NCBI GenBank assembly: GCA_964035545.1
Contig: OZ037770.1
Location: forward strand, 772,001 to 836,000
Reading direction: 5' to 3'
Source of the DNA: Bugula neritina
Taxonomy: Eukaryota; Bryozoa; Gymnolaemata; Cheilostomatida; Bugulidae
DNA length: 64,000 nucleotides
In this document: in pieces, positions 1-12,522 of the stretch
Numbering within the stretch: position 1 is the first letter of the stretch
Layout of the letters: each line of letters opens with the position of its first letter
Translations under genes and position numbers: made by a program
The notes under the pieces: model-generated
The model's database searches: none
Seen by the model: only the letters and a program-made list of their open reading frames with translations
Told to the model about the DNA's origin: nothing

Positions 1-3000
1 GAATAATATATATGTGATTACCTGAGTGATATCACAATCTTCACTTGCTAAGTTAGTTTAAATACAGGAAAAAAAATTAATCTGGGGAAAGATTATATAT
101 GAGAAGCTGTTTTTGTAATAATTCCCTGCTCTAGGGTGGTTTAGAAGAATTGTTTTAAAGCAAAACTTTTGCATACATGAGTTGAATAAAATCATTGAGA
201 GTTTTATGAAGGTCTATTTGTGTATAGGTAGCCCTATGTCACAACTCAAGTTTTTAGATTTTATGTAATTTGTGGTGCAAAGTTGCAAATAAAAACCTTA
301 TTTTAATAATACTTAGACATATGCAAGCAATAAAGATAATGAAAAAAATGCTATAGTTGCTAATTAGCTAATATTACTTGCATATGATGCAAATATTTGT
401 ATGCATGCAAGTTTAGTTTATTAGCATTGGTTAGATATAATTGAATATATAGATTTGATGTGGAAATTGAAGAAAATCAATATGTTGTGTTCTATATACA
501 ACAACAGTTTTTACATTGGTTTGTTAATTACTTCATAAATCATTCATTACTTCATGCAATATTTGTTCCTGCAACTTTGCAGAGTGGCAAAATGCATTTC
601 AAAGACATATATTAAGTGATTTTAATTATACTAGAATATTCAAACTAAGAATTTTTGGGGAGTTTTCTTCTTCCTAAGACATATGTGGCAATTGAACACA
701 TAATAAGTGGTGGGCCACAACTCCTTTATACAACCTTGCAAGAAATTATGCAGCCATTTAAATAGAAAAGGAATTATTGAATTTATTTATTCAACATTAT
801 TAGTATTTTATAAATATTTGTTGCATTTAATTAATGAGCATAAAATTTGTCTTACAAATACTGTAATTAACAGCATGGTAAAAATATATTATATATACTG
901 GTATATATTTTGTATTGTATTAGATTTAGGCTACATTTCTAATCAAAATGAGTTAATGGCTAAGTTTAAATATCTTCGACTTATAGAGTACATTTTTATG
1001 TGCTATAAAAATTTAACTCATTTGTTACGACATTTCTCCATGCATAAAAGCAAAACTTACGGCAAGAAATCCTTAGCTAGAAAGATAAATAATAATTTAC
1101 TTTAATTACATCAAAAGCTAATATCAGCAAGCATTCTATAAATAATGGTAATTTACCTAGTGTAATTTTTCTTAAACTAGCTAAGCTTGCTTGGTACTTT
1201 AATAAGTTTATTGGCATAGTGTATTATGTTATACTTATATATTTTTAAGGCTTTAAGGAAAATGATGTTTTAGCTGCGTTATTCCTAATGCAAGCCTTAT
1301 AAATTTACAATATATTATACTAAAATATTATATTTGTAATTAGAAAGAAAACAAAATACTTTCATAAACTTATAATTATTGCATTCTGTTATTGTTAATG
1401 CTAGAATAACAAATTGAACACGGCATATGCTTCCCTAACCAGATGCTTTTAAACGGATTAAAAATAATTAGTCAATTTCTAATTATGAGGAACAAACTCC
1501 TCGACAGTTTGTACATTTGCGCATGATTTTATCAAGATAGGCTTGCTTTTGTGTCAACCTGTAGCCAGTGCAACTATACTTTATGTAACGAGTAAAACAG
1601 ACTCATTTCAAAGTACACAGTCTAAAGGGTAGGAATTACTACAAAGAAAAGTGCCGGTTAAAAGTTAATTATAATTGGAAATAAGGTGAAATATCAGTCA
1701 GAAAGTAAAAAGTGTCAACTAAAAAGGTGTATTGTTATTTCTTTTTGGCTTAATGAAAATGTTTTTTGAGGAAGAAGTACGAGAAACATCTAGGAGGGGT
1801 TCATATCCACCACTGGCGACTACCTGTTTATTGATGAAGAACTATCCAATGATAGTACAGTATTATGGTCTTTTGCCTTATAATTGGCTTTGATTTTTTT
1901 ATGTCTAATTACGAGATACTAAACAGATGCAAAGTATGTTGTGCATAGGCAGTTTTTTTATGTCTCTAAACAACATTCTAGGAAAATATATACTGTATAA
2001 TAGCTATAATAGCTAATTATCTAAGTATCCGGAATAATTGTTCACATTTCACAGAATTGCTCATGGCAAAAACAGTAATATGTTAATAATAAACATTATT
2101 TTTAATGAATACCTATTAACACATTATTTTTCAATCAACAAGAAGTAGAGAATATGCAAAATTAATAAATGCAATTAAATTAAATCAAATTAAAATCAAT
2201 GCAGATCACAGAAATTTATTCATGTACTGGATATAAGAAACAATATTGATCCAACTTTATTTAACTATGATATATTTTAATATTATTCAAATAAATATAG
2301 AATAAATATTATTGTACAAAAATAAACAAATAGTGTCCAAGTAAGATAGATTCAAGTAGGAAATTTAGCTTAGCATCTATAATAAATGGGAACTATCTAT
2401 ATCTGCGATGACAGAATATATTAATCGATAATATTTATAATCTACAAAAGTTACAACTAAAAGTCAAAAAGGTTCTAAGGCAGTAGAATCTCAGGGTGTC
2501 TTCAATGTTTTGAGAAGTAATATTTTGGAGTATTAAAATTACATGTTCTTCAGAGTTTATGGGCCAATATTGTTAAAAACAAACATGTTTTGAAGTTAAG
2601 ATAAAATCTTATTATAAAGGTTAAAATTGAGAGCATAAAAATATTATAGACACTATAATTTTGATTTTATATGTCGGCAAATCTGTTTGGATCTTGTTTG
2701 AGGGATACAATTTTGATTGACTTTATACAACTGGCAAAAAGTTCAAGATGAGTTTGCATTACAAATGAAGGGCTGGCACATGTTTTGGAGGATATAAATT
2801 TTATTCATTCAGAGTTTAAAAGAAAAGCAGTGCACTGGTGTATTCTGCAGTGCAGATGTATAGAGTTTAAAAAACCTGCATTGCAAAATCTGAATATAAA
2901 TATGAAATTTATACTACAAGTTTGTAAATTCTAATCCAGCTCACATATTTCCTGTGTAAATGCAGCAAATGAAAGGATACCTCTTAAAAGATTGTATTAT

Positions 3001-4680
3001 TTTAATTGGTTTAACATCCTATATTGCATTGCTTGAAACACCTAGGTTATATAATAATTAGTCGGATGAAAACATATAAATCTGGCTCCCTACAGCTTTA
3101 CCAAGGATATCATCGATGCAAGTGCTCTTAGCCTATCTATATAACTATAGCCAAAAGAATTTATCTAACTAGAGAGGATATCAGAAATTTGCAACAATAT
3201 GGACATTGCATCTTGGTTTATAATAAAGAAGTTCCAGATTTAGCATAATATATTTATACTGCTAACAAAAGAATTGCTTTGAATACACTGTAAAATTTAA
3301 CCTTCAAATAGCAAGGTATAGTGCAAGGTAGTTAAATGACCATCGAGTTTGTATAAAATAATAAACAAGTTGAAGTTTGACTGTTAGTTAAATAAAATAG
3401 ATGTAGATAATTATATTCTACAACTGATGGCCTAATTATTGATGCCGTCTAACAGAGCTATATATATATCAATTGATTCCAGTTAACGCTGTTTTATAAT
3501 TTTGAAAGAAAATCTCATGTTGAGTAGGAAAGGCATTTGCATGCTTTTAATAAGCATTTCCAGTTTATTTGCTGACTAAAAGTTACCATAAGAAAAAAGC
3601 TGTCTATAATTATGGCTAGTATCTATTATGTACATAGTTGCATTTTAAAAAAAATCTGTTAACTTTTTAAAAATTTCTCAAGTGGCAGCATTGGACTTGA
3701 ATTGATATGAGAATACAACTTAGTTTCCCACAATAAATTTCAAAATGGAGTTGTTTTTAATTCTATCTACACCAAAACAGGCAAAAATGTCAACGCATGC
3801 ATGAACCATGTGCACACATGCACACGTGCACACGTAAAAACCTAATTATAATTTAATAAGGAGTTATATTTCCAATATACATTATCCTAGTTGCATTGGA
3901 AGGCAAAATTGAAGGGAAAATATTTCACAATAACGCCTTATGTTACACTTCGACTTAAATAAATTTCGGACATATAACATTCAAGTCCATTACAATATTT
4001 TATTTACAGAACACTGGTGCAATTTCAATTTTGAATATTAAGATTCAACAAAATATAACCTGAACGAATTTTCAAAAACATATTTTCAGTAACAGACAAC
4101 TCTTAAAAACTTCATCCAATCAAGCGAATTTTTACTTAAGATAGATTGCGCAATACTACTCCGGTAACTAAGGCATAATTTAACATCAGCGTTATTTTTT
4201 AAAGTGCAGCAAGCGCATTTTGTAAATTATTAAACGTTTTGTTTTAATCACTATATATAGCTGTCAAGCAAGCTATTAGCTAGCTTTTGACGCTAGCTTT
4301 TATGCAACCAACTATAATTAAACTCATGATCACCCAATAAACTTGTTATTTAGTTTTTTCATAAATACACTGTTTATGTTTTTTTAGCCTAAGTTTTCCT
4401 ACTCAACAGGTCAAATTTCTTCATTATATTGTCATCAATTATCAATAAAAAAAACTTGCCATAACCAGTAAAAAGTTGCCCTTCAATTTCAATCTTTTAT
4501 TAGGAAACACTTTAGATATCTTCTTCTTTGCTCTAATAAATTATTGTTTATAATTACAAAAGTTCTTGCTATACATCAAACTTTATAAAACACTATAAAA
4601 TAATTATAAGCATAGTTGTAGAAATAGAGAGAGTCCGCAACTCCAACTACAAAACTAAATATTTGAGTTGTGTAAAAATA
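1..4680. other. AT-rich stretch without a recognisable gene
   Basis: Very AT-rich sequence with no reading frame that resembles a known protein. A 132-codon open frame at 707-1105 starts from GTG, is rich in Tyr/Leu/Ile/Lys and matches nothing I recognise. No tandem array, tRNA or long inverted repeat stands out. A short palindromic run of CACGTG-type motifs lies near 3810-3835. If the exon at 5725-5862 is real, its downstream exons on the minus strand should lie here or beyond the left edge, but I could not find them. Confidence 0.5.
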
Positions 4681-4689
4681 GATTATACA

Positions 4690-5600
4690 ATGTTTATAAT
4701 ATACATTGATGAAACATTTTTTTAAAACATTTTAGTAACCTTACTGAGAAACTGTTTTAGTAACGTTTTTTTATAACAATAACTTTATATTGGAGAAAAA
4801 ACGTTGCATTGAAATGTTGAAGTAACGTTTTATTGATGTTTTTTGAAAACCTTTTTGAAAAAAGGTTTATACAACATTTCAAAATACATTCATGCAACCA
4901 TTTTATCAAACATTTGAACAACATTGGTATCAAGCGTTTCTTTAACATTGGGTTAAAACGTTATGTTTATGTTTGCAGAACAACGTTGTTTGAAACGTTC
5001 TATGAATGTTGTATAAATGTTAAGTAAAACAATTTGGTTAAAACATTTATAAAACATTTTAAAAAAACATTGATCCAACCTTTTTATCAAACATTCTATT
5101 AACCTTGGTAAAAATCATTTATTGAACGTTGAATTAAAACATTGTGGTTACGTTTGAAAGAAACGTTGTATTGAAATGTTGTATAAAGGTTGTATTAATG
5201 TTTTATTGAAACAGTTTGTGCAAAACGTTGATATAATGTTTTGAAAACAACATTAATACAACCTTTTTTTCAAACACTTAATAAACCTTTGAAAAATACA
5301 TTTATTAAACGTTGGGTTATAACGTTAATTTCATGTTTAGAACAAACGTTGCTTTGAAACATTTTACCAACGTTTAATGGATGTTTTGTTACAACGTTTG
5401 GGTCAAACATTTAATGAACGTTGTGATATACATTTATACAACAACTTTTCTCAACATTTGTTAAATGTTTGACCAAAATGTTGACTTTAAACATTTATCA
5501 AACATTACCATAACGTTAAACGGAAATGTTTGATTCTAATGTTGTGAACAAAACCTTCTGACAACACATCCAAAGGTTGTATAAACGTTTCTTGTTAGTT
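4690..5600. repeat. Degenerate repeat block rich in AACGTT/AACATT
   Basis: About 900 bp is built from imperfect short units around the palindrome AACGTT and its variants AACATT/AATGTT, separated by 8-20 bp of AT-rich spacer. I count about 16 ACGTT cores. Units occur in both orientations with no fixed period, so this is neither a simple microsatellite nor a plain minisatellite. The block ends abruptly at about 5600, next to sequence reading TTAGTTGGGA. It lies in the presumed first intron of the minus-strand DEG/ENaC-like exon. The open frames inside it are low-complexity artefacts. Confidence 0.75.
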
Positions 5601-5724
5601 GGGACAGAGCATTTCTTATAGTCAGGAGAAATATTGTTACAGAAATTTGTTTAGCAGCTACTGCGTAGAGTGTCTGCTCAATGAAATTAAATAGCCTAGG
5701 AACTAAAAACAAAGTACTAAATAC

Positions 5725-5862
5725 CTTCGGAGGCCCATGAGCACTGGCGTTCTGTGAGAAACTTCGAACCACAGTCTTTAGTTTTGGTGTCAGAACTTGT
5801 TCCTTCTGCTCTTTTACAGCTATTTGTGGAGACTTTGGCAATTTGTACTCAGCCAGTTGCAT
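5725..5862 (-). CDS. Putative first coding exon of a DEG/ENaC-family sodium channel
   Basis: On the minus strand an ATG at 5862 opens 46 codons ending in phase 0 at a donor (CCGAAG|GTATTT). The peptide is basic and ends SFSQNASAHGPPK. A His-Gly pair about 10 residues after an aromatic in a short cytoplasmic N-terminus, just before TM1, is the conserved gating motif of DEG/ENaC/ASIC channels. These are trimeric, amiloride-sensitive Na+ channels of the plasma membrane. Nothing else of the channel (TM1, Cys-rich ectodomain, TM2) is visible, so this is one exon of a gene that would continue to lower coordinates across the AACGTT block. The call rests on a short motif and could be chance; confidence is moderate. 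Confidence 0.4.
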
Positions 5863-6591
5863 AGTGCATAGACGGTTGACAGTGTCAGCAAGTGCTATGA
5901 TACAGTAAACAAGTGCTATAGTGAGGTAGTCTCACCCAAAAAGAGGTGTATAGACAGTTGCAGATATAAGATGACACTGTAATCAGGTGGTTTAGTGAGG
6001 TAGCCTCGCCCACAAGTTGGTGTATATCTATAGCTATATGACACTGTAATCAGGTGCTAGTAAGGTAGTCCTATACACACAACTTATGATTGTACATCCA
6101 GAACACAGCGAATATAGAAAAGAGTTGTGTGTGAACTCATGGGTATGACTAGACCAACAACAATGTGAAAGTGTATGTTAGGAATGAAGTGCACATATTA
6201 TATATACCCACATCATTGAGAAACATGCTAGCATAATAATACCAATCTAATACTTTAAAGTGTTGGTTGTCTTATAGTCACTATAGAACACTATTATTGT
6301 CAAATTTTAGTACTCACACTAGCTCAAGGTCAAAGTTCAAGCTCAGGGTAAACATTTTCAATGTAAGAGAGGGCATTACTCTTGAGTATTATTATACCAT
6401 TTGATCTAAAAGCATGCCACCAGAAAAATCATTCAAGACCAAAACACAGCATATATTTCTTGTTAAAACACAACTAATTATTTAATATTTAGGAGTTATC
6501 TCCTCTAAACTGGGTGAACAGTCTTGCTAAGAGTTGTCCCCTCGCATTCACATGCACCATGCAAGATTCCGATGAGTAAAAACATTCAGGG

Positions 6592-6596
<5 letters not shown>
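5863..6596. other. Gene-free; degenerate direct repeats near 5905-6075
   Basis: This is the region upstream of the minus-strand exon. A motif close to GTGAGGTAGTCTCACCCA recurs at about 5921, 5996 and, degraded, 6058, each time near a block reading GACACTGTAATCAGGTG. That suggests two to three copies of an old unit of roughly 60-80 bp. No gene is recognised in the rest. Confidence 0.4.
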
Positions 6597-6648
<52 letters not shown>

Positions 6649-6665
6649 AATATTAGTGCAGCGCT
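6597..6665 (-). repeat. (TA)n tract with a conserved flank shared with the 10.5-kb tract
   Basis: A tract of about 20 TA units is followed by ACACAGAGAGAAATATTAGTG. Read on the minus strand, this flank matches the sequence just before the (TA)n at 10499 over about 28 bases with one difference. The two tracts are in opposite orientation, so they look like copies of one dispersed element that carries a (TA)n microsatellite. Confidence 0.6.
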
Positions 6666-8123
6666 TGCACTAAAGTTGTTCAAAGAGCCTTTTATTGCCG
6701 GTATAGCCTGCAGCACACCTCTAATAGTTGTTAGACCTGCACTTATTTTGATGAAATTGAAAATTAATCCGATTAGTGTAAGCTGAAAAATATTTTGTAG
6801 TAGCTCTGAAACCACTTAGTTGTTAAGTTAACACTACTTTTTACAAGTATTACGTAATCATCATCCCTAGGTCTGAATGAAGCTAAACAGTAGTTGATAG
6901 GAGCAGAAAGTGAGATCAATGCTACAACTACATATGTTCAAGCAAAATTTTATTTACATAAGAATTATGGAACAATCAGCAGTTGTTCACCTAACAACAT
7001 TATTCAATCACATGTGCACTAATGATGATCACAAACCTTTATAGGAAGCTAGGATAGAGTTGAACCCTTACATTTGGGTCATTTCAATTGGTGCTTCCCA
7101 GTTAGATGCTATTTATACATTTTACGTGCAATTTATTTGAATACTATTGAAATATATGTGTATTTAAATAAATTTGAGTCAATTGTTTTTTATAATTGGC
7201 ACACAAATAAATTTCTTTGCTTTGCATAAACCTATTAATTTTGGATTTTCTATATTTTTTGTTTTTTGAAAAAATGTTAATATTAATGCATTTAATGCTT
7301 TTTTTCAACACAAATTTGGGAAAATTCAAATATTATTGCAAATATATCATATTAATGGTTATTTTATGTTTAGCAATTGATATGAAAGTTATATAAGGGT
7401 ATATAGGTATATAATAGTTAGTACCAAAACAAAAAATACAACCCAACTGGGGAGCATATAAGTGGAATGAAACTCCTTCAACCTACTAGCTGTTTATGAT
7501 TTCGAAGTTTTTTTGAATCCAAGACATTTTCAAATAGCTTGTTACCAGACTACTATTAAACATTGCCCCACTCCGTTTATCAAAGACTTAAGTTGAATTT
7601 ATCAACAAAAAATTTCAACTGCACATATCTCTTGCATGGGTAGTTTAGGCTTCACTAGTCAATTTCACCATGGAAAGGAAAGCCAACTAATTTAAAATGT
7701 GTGTAAAAGAGAGATCAGGGAGATGCACCATTAAACTCCAATGTACTCAGTTATCAGCAAATGCGATTCAAACAAGAAGCTTAAAATTAACAATGAAACA
7801 AGCTACTGAATAGTCAATTGTGGATCAGGTGAACCACTTCAAAAGCCTTGTGTAAACTTGTGTAAACTACCTGGTGGAACAAAAGAAGATGTTGCATAAC
7901 AGAGCTATAGTAAGGAAATATTTAAATTGTAATTCAAAGGCAAGAAACTGGCTTACCAAGCAGTGACAGAGCAAAGTAAAGGTTATTACATAACAGCACA
8001 TAGTTTTCATTCATGGCTATTGACAGAAGAAATATGTTGCCGGCATAGTGAACACCAGAGGCTCAGACTAAGAGGTTGTGCTTTGAGATTCAGTGAATTT
8101 GTGCTTCCAAACAACCTCACAAC
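6666..8123. other. Gene-free AT-rich stretch
   Basis: No coding region, RNA gene or tandem array is supported. Sequence to 6870 may belong to the dispersed element whose (TA)n tract ends at 6639, but no far boundary is visible. Confidence 0.4.
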
Positions 8124-8869
8124 ATGGAAAACATTGAATCATTTCATCACATGGGTAAAGATTGCAGCTACCTCTCAGAGATAGAAGATGATCACTTTCT
8201 TTCAGAGTTAGGAACTGAAGTTGTCATTGCAGCAAAAGGTAAGCCCAATCATTTGCTTAACGTTGTCATTTGATATCACAATGACAGTATGACTATTGCT
8301 GTAGACAGATAATTGAATTTGTGCAACCATAACTTTTAAGAGACCACATTGACTAATAATTCCCAAACTACTCTATTCCTATATCAATTTGATATGAGTT
8401 TTCCTGTAACAATCTATTTTCAAACAATTTAGCGTTTTATTTCCACTTCACCTTCTAGCAATTTGTGCTAAATTCATTAATTTGAATTCCCCCCCATTGT
8501 AAAAGTATTGTTAATAATGCAGTTTAGCAGCCTACAAGTAGTTATTAGCCTTAATCAGCTGCCAAGCTAGCTTCTTGTTTTATAGCTAAGTACCAAAATG
8601 CCAATATTAGTGGTGAGTTGGTAAAGTTGGCAAAATTTTTCATTAACTTCCGTGCCACCAGTTTATTCTTTTATTTATCTTTGCACAGCACAATTGAATT
8701 TAAAAACATGTTGATGTTTAAGTAGCAATATTTTTCTTGGTAGTACTAATACTTTATTTGTTTTTCAGTTTATAGACATACTGAAACTTATCAATATTTG
8801 TTATCTCGATATGAGGGGTCCATAGAAAATGCTGACTCCAGCTTAAATTGCGATTCACTGACATTTTGA
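8124..8869 (+). CDS. Possible two-exon gene for a 71-aa protein of unknown function
   Basis: Exon 1 runs 8124-8238 from an ATG, giving 38 codons plus one base, and ends at a consensus donor (AAAAG|GTAAGC). Exon 2 starts at 8769 after a pyrimidine tract and CAG and continues in frame to TGA at 8867-8869. The join gives 71 residues, acidic and without low complexity (start MENIESFHHMGKDCSYLSEI, end SSLNCDSLTF). I recognise no domain. The FHHM near the start also occurs near the start of the large TPR protein (NEFHHMEDYKD), which could mean a shared N-terminal module or be chance. A further donor-like GAG|GTAATT follows the stop, so the stop may lie in an exon that continues as 3' UTR. Confidence 0.35.
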
Positions 8870-8870
8870 G

Positions 8871-9350
8871 GTAATTTTAATGCAGAGAAGCTTCTATTAA
8901 CTAAACTAATTATGCCCAACAGCTCTTGCATTTGTAATTAAGAAAGAAGTAAAATAAAATGATGGCAAAAATTGTTACTAAATTTTGATAAGCTCAAACT
9001 AACCCAAACACTACGCAACATAATGATCATAAGTTTGCCAAAGCCCGTATGGTTATTCAGAATCAAACGATTGGTACGATGGTGCTGAAAATATGCTGAA
9101 AGATTCGTAGCTAACATCATTGATACTGTTAGTTTTGGCCTTAGACTTCAGCTTCTTCAAAGTTGAACTTAATTTATTTACGCTGCTTGTGATTGTATAT
9201 CTTAACCAAATGCTTACTGTTTATACTAATACAGTTTAAATATTACCCAACTTTTATCTTTTGTTGTAGACCCCATAACATTTTTTAAGACCATGCACTC
9301 AAAGATGCTGAATAGAAGCACAAAAAAGAATTTGACCACTACAAAACTTT
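8871..9350. other. Gene-free stretch
   Basis: AT-rich sequence with no gene recognised. The open frame on the minus strand at 8938-9120 has no protein-like character. Confidence 0.4.
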
Positions 9351-9354
9351 GAAT

Positions 9355-9640
9355 CATGCTGAGACCTTCAGCCTGCAAGCAGGCGCACTCACCACTACAT
9401 TACAAGCGTCACTGGGTGCTCTCGACACTACACCTTACCCACTTCTCAAGAACCCAGCTGCCTTTTTTATACTACTTCTTCAGGCTTCCCTGGCCACTCA
9501 ACTTTTCTTGGAGTACTACTACACTTTACTAACTGCTGGAATTAGTTATAAAATTTCCCCCTCCCGTATTTGGGTTACTATCACAGACCTCGGACTTGCA
9601 CACAGGTGTGCTAACCATTACACACCACAACTGCTTGGTT
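9355..9640 (-). repeat. Two tRNA-like segments, probably SINE or tRNA-pseudogene remnants
   Basis: On the minus strand two segments resemble the D-arm to anticodon-arm part of a tRNA. One, around 9640-9580, reads GTAATGGTTAGCACACCTG and continues into AAGTCCGAGGTC. The other, around 9410-9360, reads GTAGTGGTGAGTGCGCCTG and continues into TTGCAGGCTGAAGGTC. TGGTTAGCAC-type D-loops followed by an anticodon-like stem are typical of tRNA-derived SINE heads. Neither has a complete acceptor stem or a clean box B, so these are not functional tRNA genes. Their spacing of about 220 bp suggests two diverged copies of one unit. Confidence 0.3.
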
Positions 9641-9959
9641 ATCGCTACACTACAGAGCAAGAATGTAATGACACACACTATGGTCTTAGCAGGTTCTGCT
9701 AATATTGAGAAAAGTTAACTAAATTTACAGTCGTAGAAAAATTCTGCAAATGTTTATTTTCATGTTTTTTTTCTTATTTTAATCTTTAGAAGTTATTTTT
9801 TGTTGCATTCCTTATATTCAACTATCATATACAATAAAATCCACATTACTATACTCTCATACTGGTTAGAAGTTATGACAAGTTAGTTCAGAGTGATCAG
9901 TAATAATTTTTGCAGAAGCTTATTTCCAATGAAAATTAGAGCAGCATGGAACATTTATA

Positions 9960-10315
9960 AGTTCAGCTTTGAATATAACTTAGTTCAGCATTGAGCATAT
10001 CTAAGATCATCATTGAACAGAAATAAGATCATCATTAAACATATATAATATCACTATTGAGCATAAATAAGATCACCATTGAATATATATAAGCTCACCA
10101 TTGAACAGATATAATATCACTATTGAAAATAAATAAGATCACTATTTAACATATATAATATCACTATTGAATATATATAAGCTCACCATTGAACATATAT
10201 AATATCACTATTGAAAATAAATAAGATCACTATTAAACATATATAATATCACTATTGAGCATAAATAAGATCACCATTGAACATATATAAGATCACCATT
10301 GAACATAATTTGGCT
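9960..10315. repeat. Minisatellite, ~22-bp unit with an ATCACCATTGAACATA core
   Basis: About 16 imperfect tandem copies vary as ATCATCATTGAACA, ATCACTATTGAGCA and ATCACCATTGAATA, separated by TATATAA or AATAAG. Higher-order duplication is visible because pairs of variants recur in the same order. No gene lies within it. Confidence 0.75.
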
Positions 10316-10494
10316 CATTGTGATAAATACAAAGAATCAACTTCACAACTCTTTATATCAACATTGATCTAACATACTATTCACTGTGAACAGTACCTGA
10401 CACTAATTTCTATTCACTGCTGGTCAATTTAGGGATCCAAAAAACGAGAGGTTTTAGTTGTCAGCTTATGTTCACTCTAACACTAATATTTCTC

Positions 10495-10924
<430 letters not shown>

Positions 10925-11076
10925 ACAAGTTTATATACCAGTTACAAGTTCCTAGTTGATTTTGTTTGTTTATAGGCATACCACCTTAAAACAGCATGTA
11001 AATCGAACGTAATCTATAAACAAATATTTAGTACTGCATAAGTGAAGAGGGCCAGAGACTCTTTAATAAACACACA

Positions 11077-11400
11077 GCTGTGTTGTTAAAACAAACATTC
11101 TCATAAGTGACTTGTAAAGGTAGCCTAGCAGCAAACACTTTGTTAGGAGAGAAATAATAGCTGCTATAAAGATTTGAATCAAAGGAAAAATTGACAACAA
11201 TGTTTAAGTCACAGTTTAACAGCAGTTGTGTTTATAACAGACAAATTCTCACAATGCCCATATGCAGCTGTGTTTTTAAAACAAATATTCTCACAGATGA
11301 CTTGTAAAGGTAGCCTAGCAGCAAACACTCTGTTAGGAGAGAAATAATAGCCGGTCTAAAGATTTAAATCAAGCTAAAAATAGGCTTCAATGTCTAACTC
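11077..11400 (+). repeat. Direct tandem duplication, ~190-bp unit
   Basis: Two copies share an ACAGCTGTGTT...AAACAAA.ATTCTCA block, then TGACTTGTAAAGGTAGCC and AGCAAACACT.TGTTAGGAGA. The first starts near 11077, the second near 11266, with several substitutions between them. No coding potential is seen. Confidence 0.7.
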
Positions 11401-11620
11401 ATGACACAAAGTAAACCCATTGAATTATATAATGTCACATAATGCATTTTATTGTGCCTGAATTGACTAGATGTTTTGTGTTACTATACAATGAATAGAA
11501 ATTACACTCATAGCTTGCTAACTGATTTGTTATACTCGAATATGTAAAGCTTTCTCTTTAACTCAACATTCAATCTTGTAGAATGTTTGCTCTGTGATTC
11601 CTCTGATAGTTTCTCTACAG

Positions 11621-11674
11621 AAAAGATGAATTCCATAACTTCAAGTTACTTTCACCACTGAGTCTCAGTTTCAG
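11621..11674 (+). other. Exon-like segment, possibly untranslated
   Basis: A pyrimidine-rich acceptor (TTTCTCTACAG) and a strong donor (TTTCAG|GTAAGT) bound 54 bp. An ATG inside is followed by a stop after 11 codons, so if it is an exon it is non-coding. It precedes another exon-like segment (12523-12661) and may be 5' UTR of the TPR gene at 16711. This is inferred from splice-site appearance only. Confidence 0.25.
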
Positions 11675-11692
11675 GTAAGTTTCTCTAACTTT

Positions 11693-12052
11693 ACTATCTG
11701 TATAGTTGTGTATATACTTGTATAGTTGTGTGTATACTTGTATAGTTGTGTATATACTTGTATAGTTGTGTATATACTTGTATAATTATTTATATACTTG
11801 TATTGTTGTGTATATACTTGTATAGTTGTGTATATACTTGTATAGTTGTGTATATTATACTTGCATAATTGTGTATATACTTGTATAGTTGTGTATATAC
11901 TTGTGTAGTTGTGTATATACTTGTATAGTTGTGTATATACTTGTATAATTATTTATATACTTGTATTGTTGTGTATATACTTGTATAGTTGTGCATATAT
12001 ACTTGTATAGTTGTGCATATACTTGTATAGCTGCGTATATACTTGTAAAATT
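11693..12052 (+). repeat. Minisatellite, 20-bp unit TATAGTTGTGTATATACTTG
   Basis: About 17 tandem copies, many perfect and several with TATAATTATT or TATTGTTGTG variants. A block of units with the same variant order occurs twice, indicating local duplication inside the array. It ends at the left edge of the 1.17-kb tandem duplication. Confidence 0.9.
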
Positions 12053-12135
12053 GATAGATTATGTATGTAACAATCGAACAGGCACAGCGTATATTAAATT
12101 TACATTGCGTACCCAAGGCCAGCTTTTTTTACAGT

Positions 12136-12163
12136 GTATGTTGTCATGGAGATGATGACGTCA
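12136..12163 (+). promoter_or_regulatory. X-box-like motif next to a palindromic CRE
   Basis: GTTGTCATGGAGAT resembles an RFX X-box (RYYNYY, spacer, RRNRAC; the last position is off), and TGACGTCA at 12156-12163 is a perfect CREB/ATF palindrome. Copy B has the same X-box-like sequence, but the CRE has become TGACATCA. The spacing recalls the X1-X2 arrangement of RFX/CREB-bound promoters known from vertebrates. Whether it regulates the downstream TPR gene is inference. Confidence 0.3.
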
Positions 12164-12522
12164 ATAAGCACATGTTTTATATTCATAGACTATTGTTAAC
12201 ATGTTGTATAAACAATGAGCCACAACACTAATAGCTGTTACTATGCAACTATACAGCTCATGTTGTGGTAACATACATGAATGGTTTATTTGAAACTGTT
12301 AATTTTCAATCGTAATCCGAAAGCATAGTTGATTATGATTTTAGAAAACTGAGCCTATAATTATTAAGTTTCTATACATACATAGGCATGTGTGTATAGA
12401 AACTGAGAAAGCTTTTCAATAACTAGCAAACAATATAGATAAACAAACACTCTTTAAACAGAACTGTTTCAAAGTGTTTATATTGGCAAATTAATATACA
12501 TGCTTATTATTTTCGTTGCCAG

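Noticed and set aside
707-1105. 132-codon frame at the left end
   Set aside because: It starts from GTG, has AT-driven composition and no recognisable motif. In DNA this AT-rich it is somewhat long for chance, but nothing supports a gene.
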